Assembly (NCBI GenBank): GCA_963752505.1
Contig: CAVVYM010000003.1
Coordinates: 1 to 64,000, forward strand
From: JACJWR01 sp963752505
GTDB lineage: Bacteria; Actinomycetota; Actinomycetes; S36-B12; UBA10799
Reading direction: 5' to 3'
DNA length: 64,000 nucleotides
Numbering within the stretch: the first letter of the stretch is position 1; each line of letters opens with the position of its first letter. The notes under the pieces were generated by a model, which was not told the DNA's origin, ran no database searches, and saw only the letters and a program-made list of their open reading frames with translations. Below are positions 61,246 to 64,000 of this stretch, piece after piece. The translations under genes and the position numbers were made by a program.

Positions 61246-62232
61246 CTAGTCGTGGGATGTCAGCTTCACAACCGGACGGAATTCACCGGCTGGTTGCCCG
61301 CCACCCAGCACCTTCTCCCAGGCCGCGATGGGCGCGAGCAGGTCGGCGTCGAGGCCCAGCTCTGCAAGCGTGCCGGCGATCGCGGCCGGACGGGCTCGGG
61401 CACCGCCGTCGGTGATCTTCAAGGCCAGCGCGCGGCCGTCGGGTAGCGCCGCCGCGTACATGCCGTCAGCACCGTCCTTGGCGATCATGCCGGGGAAGGA
61501 GCGCATGAGCGCGGTGGCCTCGCGGCGCTCGCCGGCCACGAAGTGCGGCGCGGCACGCATCCCATCGGCGACCACTGCGCCGGGGCTGCCAGGGTCGGCG
61601 GAGCCCAAGCCTGCGAAGGCCTGGGCGAGACCCACCAGTGGCACCGCCCAGATCGCGGCTCCGCAGCCGTCGACCGCCACATCCGCCGGATCTGTGCCGG
61701 TGCTGCTTGCGACGAATTCGCCCAGCGCGATGGGCAGCGGGTGGTCGGGTTCCAGGTAGCCCTCGGTGGGCCAGCCGTTGGCGACGCACGTCGCCAGCAT
61801 CGCCGCGTGCTTGCCCGAGCAGTTGGCATGCAGGCGCGACCTGCTCGCACCGGAGGCGATCACGGCCACCCGTTCGGATTCGTCGAAGGGCCAATCGGGG
61901 GTGTTGGAGAGGTCGGCAGCCGATAGGCCGACGTCGGCCAGCATCGCTTGAACTCCGGCCACGTGCAGTGGTTCACCGGAGTGCGAGGAAGCTGCCAACG
62001 CCGCGTGGGTCGGGCCCGCCGGTGTGAAGCCCAGAGCCACCATTGCCTGGGCCAGGACGGGTTTCAGTGCGGAGCGCGCGAACGCGCGAGTGCCGGGGTC
62101 CCCCGCCGATGCGATCAGCCTGCCGTCGGGGGAGACAACTGCGATGTGGGCTCGGTGCACGGCCTCCACGATGCCGCCGCGCACAACCTCGACCGCCACC
62201 GGAGCGGCCGCCCCCTCGCCAACATAGGCCAT
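61246..62232 (-). CDS. L-asparaginase, Asparaginase_II (Rhizobium-etli type) family
   Basis: The 328-residue product starts at ATG 62232 behind GAGGAG. It belongs to the PF06089 family, with Ser54-x-x-Lys57 (RSALKP), Cys138-Ser-Gly-Lys141 (ANCSGKHAAM) and a further Cys in VDGCGAAIW. These match the Ser-Lys tandem and the zinc/cysteine site of the R. etli enzyme. It hydrolyses asparagine to aspartate and ammonia in the cytoplasm. Confidence 0.9.
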   Translation of the reverse strand: MAYVGEGAAAPVAVEVVRGGIVEAVHRAHIAVVSPDGRLIASAGDPGTRAFARSALKPVLAQAMVALGFTPAGPTHAALAASSHSGEPLHVAGVQAMLADVGLSAADLSNTPDWPFDESERVAVIASGASRSRLHANCSGKHAAMLATCVANGWPTEGYLEPDHPLPIALGEFVASSTGTDPADVAVDGCGAAIWAVPLVGLAQAFAGLGSADPGSPGAVVADGMRAAPHFVAGERREATALMRSFPGMIAKDGADGMYAAALPDGRALALKITDGGARARPAAIAGTLAELGLDADLLAPIAAWEKVLGGGQPAGEFRPVVKLTSHD

Positions 62233-62318
62233 GCTCTCCTCGTTCCGCCGCGACGCTTTGTTGATCTTCCGCCGCGACCATAGCGCGCCGTTCAGGCGAA
62301 CATGTCAGCATTGGGCAC

Positions 62319-63254
62319 GTGACCTCGGCAGCTGGCTTCCACCATGGCCAACAGGCGGCAGAGGACGTCCTGCGGGCTGCGGCCGCCGCCTCATTCTGGG
62401 GTCGGATCGACCTCACCTCCACCGGCGGCGAGGTGGCGCGCGTCTGGTGCCGCGACTCGACGCTGCTGGCCGCGTCCGTGCCCGGCCCGCGACCACGGAT
62501 AGGAGTGCGGCTGCTGTCCGCCGGGCTCGTGCAGCCAGAGGACCTCGATGCCGCATTGAAAGAACAATCGGAATCGGCCGAACCGGAACCGCTCGGGACC
62601 ATCCTGCAACACCACGGCGCCATCGATCGCTCAGAGTTGGAGCACGTGGCACGAGAGCAACTCGTCGATCAGCTCGCCGACTTGTTGGGCTGGCCGCTCA
62701 TCGGAGCGGCGCAGTTCTCCGGCGACCTGCCGGCTGCCGCATTGGATTCGGGCCTGCCGGTGGCCGAGGCTATCCGGCTGGCCCGCGAGCGGTTGTGGGT
62801 GTGGGACGGACTTGTCAGCCGACTGGGCGGCCCGCAAGGAGTGCCGTCACCGTCGATGCTCGCCGCCCCGCGCGCCAACCTCCTGCTCGGACCCTACGAC
62901 TGGGCGGTTCTCACCAAGACCGATGGCATCCGATCGCTGGAGGTGCTGGCTGCCGACTGCGGATTGAGCATCTACGAGTGTGCCCAGATCGTCGACGCGT
63001 TGGCCAAGTTTGGGCTGCTCGTCCTGCCACACGGCCCGGGGTCACTCGGGTTGAGCACCGCTGGCGGCCTTCGTTCGGTGTCGGCGGCCACCGGCATCAG
63101 TCCGCCGACACCCGAGCGAGCAGATGACACTGCAACCAGTGGCGAGTCGACCTCCGGAGCCGAGTCTGACTCGCCGCGGCGTTCCGGCACCGATGTTGCT
63201 GCCCTGCTGCGGGAGTTGGCCGCGCTGAACAAGAGCAGCAAACCCGAGCAGTAG
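62319..63254 (+). CDS. DUF4388-like regulatory protein
   Basis: The 311-residue product starts at a GTG. The N-terminal ~230 residues follow the PATAN/DUF4388 pattern: AAASFWGRIDLTSTGG, RLLSAGLVQPEDLDAAL, HHGAIDRSELEHVAREQLVDQLADLLGW and FSGDLPA. A winged-helix-like segment (VLTKTDGIRSLEVLAADCGLSIYECAQIVDALAKFGLLVL) follows, and a Ser/Thr-rich disordered tail ends the protein. Such proteins are adaptors in signalling; no target is evident here. Confidence 0.6.
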   Translation: MTSAAGFHHGQQAAEDVLRAAAAASFWGRIDLTSTGGEVARVWCRDSTLLAASVPGPRPRIGVRLLSAGLVQPEDLDAALKEQSESAEPEPLGTILQHHGAIDRSELEHVAREQLVDQLADLLGWPLIGAAQFSGDLPAAALDSGLPVAEAIRLARERLWVWDGLVSRLGGPQGVPSPSMLAAPRANLLLGPYDWAVLTKTDGIRSLEVLAADCGLSIYECAQIVDALAKFGLLVLPHGPGSLGLSTAGGLRSVSAATGISPPTPERADDTATSGESTSGAESDSPRRSGTDVAALLRELAALNKSSKPEQ

Positions 63255-63266
63255 CGACGACTCGGC

Positions 63267-63731
63267 TCACACGTCGACGAGCAGTGTCACCGGCCCGTCA
63301 TTGGTCAGGGAAACCCTCATGTCTGCCCCGAACCGACCCTCGGCAACGACCGCTCCCAGCGTGCGCAAGGCCACTATGAATTCCGCCACCAGCGGCTCGG
63401 CCTGCGGTCCGGGGGCGGCGGCTTCCCAGGTGGGTCGCCGTCCCTTCGACGTTGCGCCGTAGAGCGTGAATTGACTGATGACCAGCACGGGCAACTGCAG
63501 GTCCTCGGCGGAGACTTCCGTGCTGCCGCTCGGCAGTTGGCAGTGCGCGAAGCGCGCGGCGTCGAAGATCCGCAGCCGGTAGACCTTCTGCGCCAGCCGC
63601 AGGGCCTTCGCCGCGGTGTCGTCGTGGGTCACCCCAACGAGCACCACGAGTCCGGGACCGGTGAAGCTCCCGACGATGTCACCGTCGACCGCCACCGATG
63701 CGGAATCGGCGCGTTGGACTAGCGCGCGCAC
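63267..63731 (-). CDS. dtd: D-aminoacyl-tRNA deacylase
   Basis: The 154-residue product starts at GTG 63731 (VRALVQRADSASV). The active-site motifs are SQFTLYGATSKGRRP (Thr nucleophile region) and the cross-dimer Gly-Pro motif in LTNDGPVTLLVDV. It removes D-amino acids and glycine mischarged onto tRNA. It follows the ygfZ-like gene by 13 bp on the same strand. Confidence 0.95.
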   Translation of the reverse strand: MRALVQRADSASVAVDGDIVGSFTGPGLVVLVGVTHDDTAAKALRLAQKVYRLRIFDAARFAHCQLPSGSTEVSAEDLQLPVLVISQFTLYGATSKGRRPTWEAAAPGPQAEPLVAEFIVALRTLGAVVAEGRFGADMRVSLTNDGPVTLLVDV

Positions 63732-63744
63732 GGGCGGCCCTGAA

Positions 63745-64000
63745 TCATCCGGCCACGATGGGCTCGATGGTGGCAGGGGCACCCGCTACCGTGACCACCG
63801 CATCGTCGGCAGTGCTGCGCTTGACCACGGCGGTGGCGATGGGGCCCAGTTCGAAGTGGCGGGCTGGGGTCGCAACGGCTCCGATGACGCGACCGTTGAG
63901 CTCCACCGGATCACCGTGCTCGGGGAATGCGCCGGTCGATCCGTCTATGTGGAGCAGCACCAGGCGACGCGGCGGGCGCCCCATGTTGTGCACCCGAGCG
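63745..64000 (-). CDS. YgfZ/GcvT-like folate-binding protein, C-terminal part (runs off the window)
   Basis: The frame is open to the window edge and reads ARVHNMGRPPRRLVLLH, the block that follows the conserved KGCYxGQE motif in YgfZ proteins. A C-terminal beta barrel (GDPVELNGRVIGAV, ELGPIATAVVKR) comes next. YgfZ supports repair of iron-sulfur enzymes. Most of the gene lies beyond 64000. Confidence 0.85.
   Translation of the reverse strand, partial: ARVHNMGRPPRRLVLLHIDGSTGAFPEHGDPVELNGRVIGAVATPARHFELGPIATAVVKRSTADDAVVTVAGAPATIEPIVAG

Overview
The window is a high-GC chromosomal segment from an actinomycete (Actinomycetota). The evidence is the dnaK-grpE-dnaJ-hspR-clpB order with a HAIR-like site, a DUF222/HNH (13E12-type) gene, an XRE-HbhA-like-DUF2516 trio in the mycobacterial order, DUF3097, a fused CtaG/CopD protein and an R2lox oxidase. 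The genus cannot be assigned from this sequence alone.

1-12.8 kb is an accessory region. An intact IS630-type element (its far end is at the window edge) is followed by a lasso-cyclase-like asparagine synthetase homologue. Next comes a nest of insertion sequences that can be unpicked from inverted repeats and target duplications. A second IS630 copy was entered by an ISL3 element (8-bp duplication) and by an IS3-like element, which itself carries a second, intact IS3-family element. An IS1634-family element landed in the IS630 tip and made a 158-bp target duplication. To the right of the nest, on the minus strand, is an unlisted 45-codon ORF with a perfect Shine-Dalgarno and a lasso-type leader motif (W-x-x-P-x-L, C-terminal Ser). 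With the IS nest removed, it lies about 0.3 kb from the cyclase gene. A truncated transposase, three degenerate 36-bp repeats and a VapBC module follow.

12.8-29 kb is dominated by a duplicated block, an ABC exporter plus CopD/CtaG protein. The left copy of CtaG has lost its N terminus and is fused to the N-terminal region of a SET-like protein whose full-length relative lies directly upstream. That operon continues upstream into a sulfotransferase-HprK-kinase fusion, an HprK-like protein with a destroyed P-loop, and CopC. A DUF222/HNH gene with a LexA-box-like site abuts a truncated ATP-grasp gene. The right copy of the block is followed upstream by a GGDEF protein and a K+ channel.

29-42.5 kb holds mostly chromosomal genes: a glutamine-synthetase-like enzyme, a lipoprotein serine hydrolase, tRNA-Gly(CCC), two alpha/beta hydrolases, an orphan PqqD-like protein, R2lox, a TetR regulator, dcd, a FUSC transporter and a membrane-bound Fe-S oxidoreductase.

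42.6-51.4 kb is sulfur metabolism: cysD-cysNC for sulfate activation, and an opposite-strand operon running from a PocR-type regulator to SQR, DUF1641, TusE/DsrC and DsrE. A divergent CPxC membrane protein sits behind a CsoR/CstR-like palindrome.

51.3-64 kb is housekeeping: a YciO/Sua5 protein, DUF3097, the heat-shock operon through clpB, DUF2516, an HbhA-like protein, an XRE regulator, asparaginase, a DUF4388-like protein, dtd and the end of ygfZ.

The main hypothesis is that the cyclase, the cryptic precursor, the ABC exporter and the HprK/sulfotransferase proteins are parts of a broken or dispersed lasso-type RiPP system. No B2 leader peptidase is visible, and the only B1/RRE-like gene is a distant PqqD.
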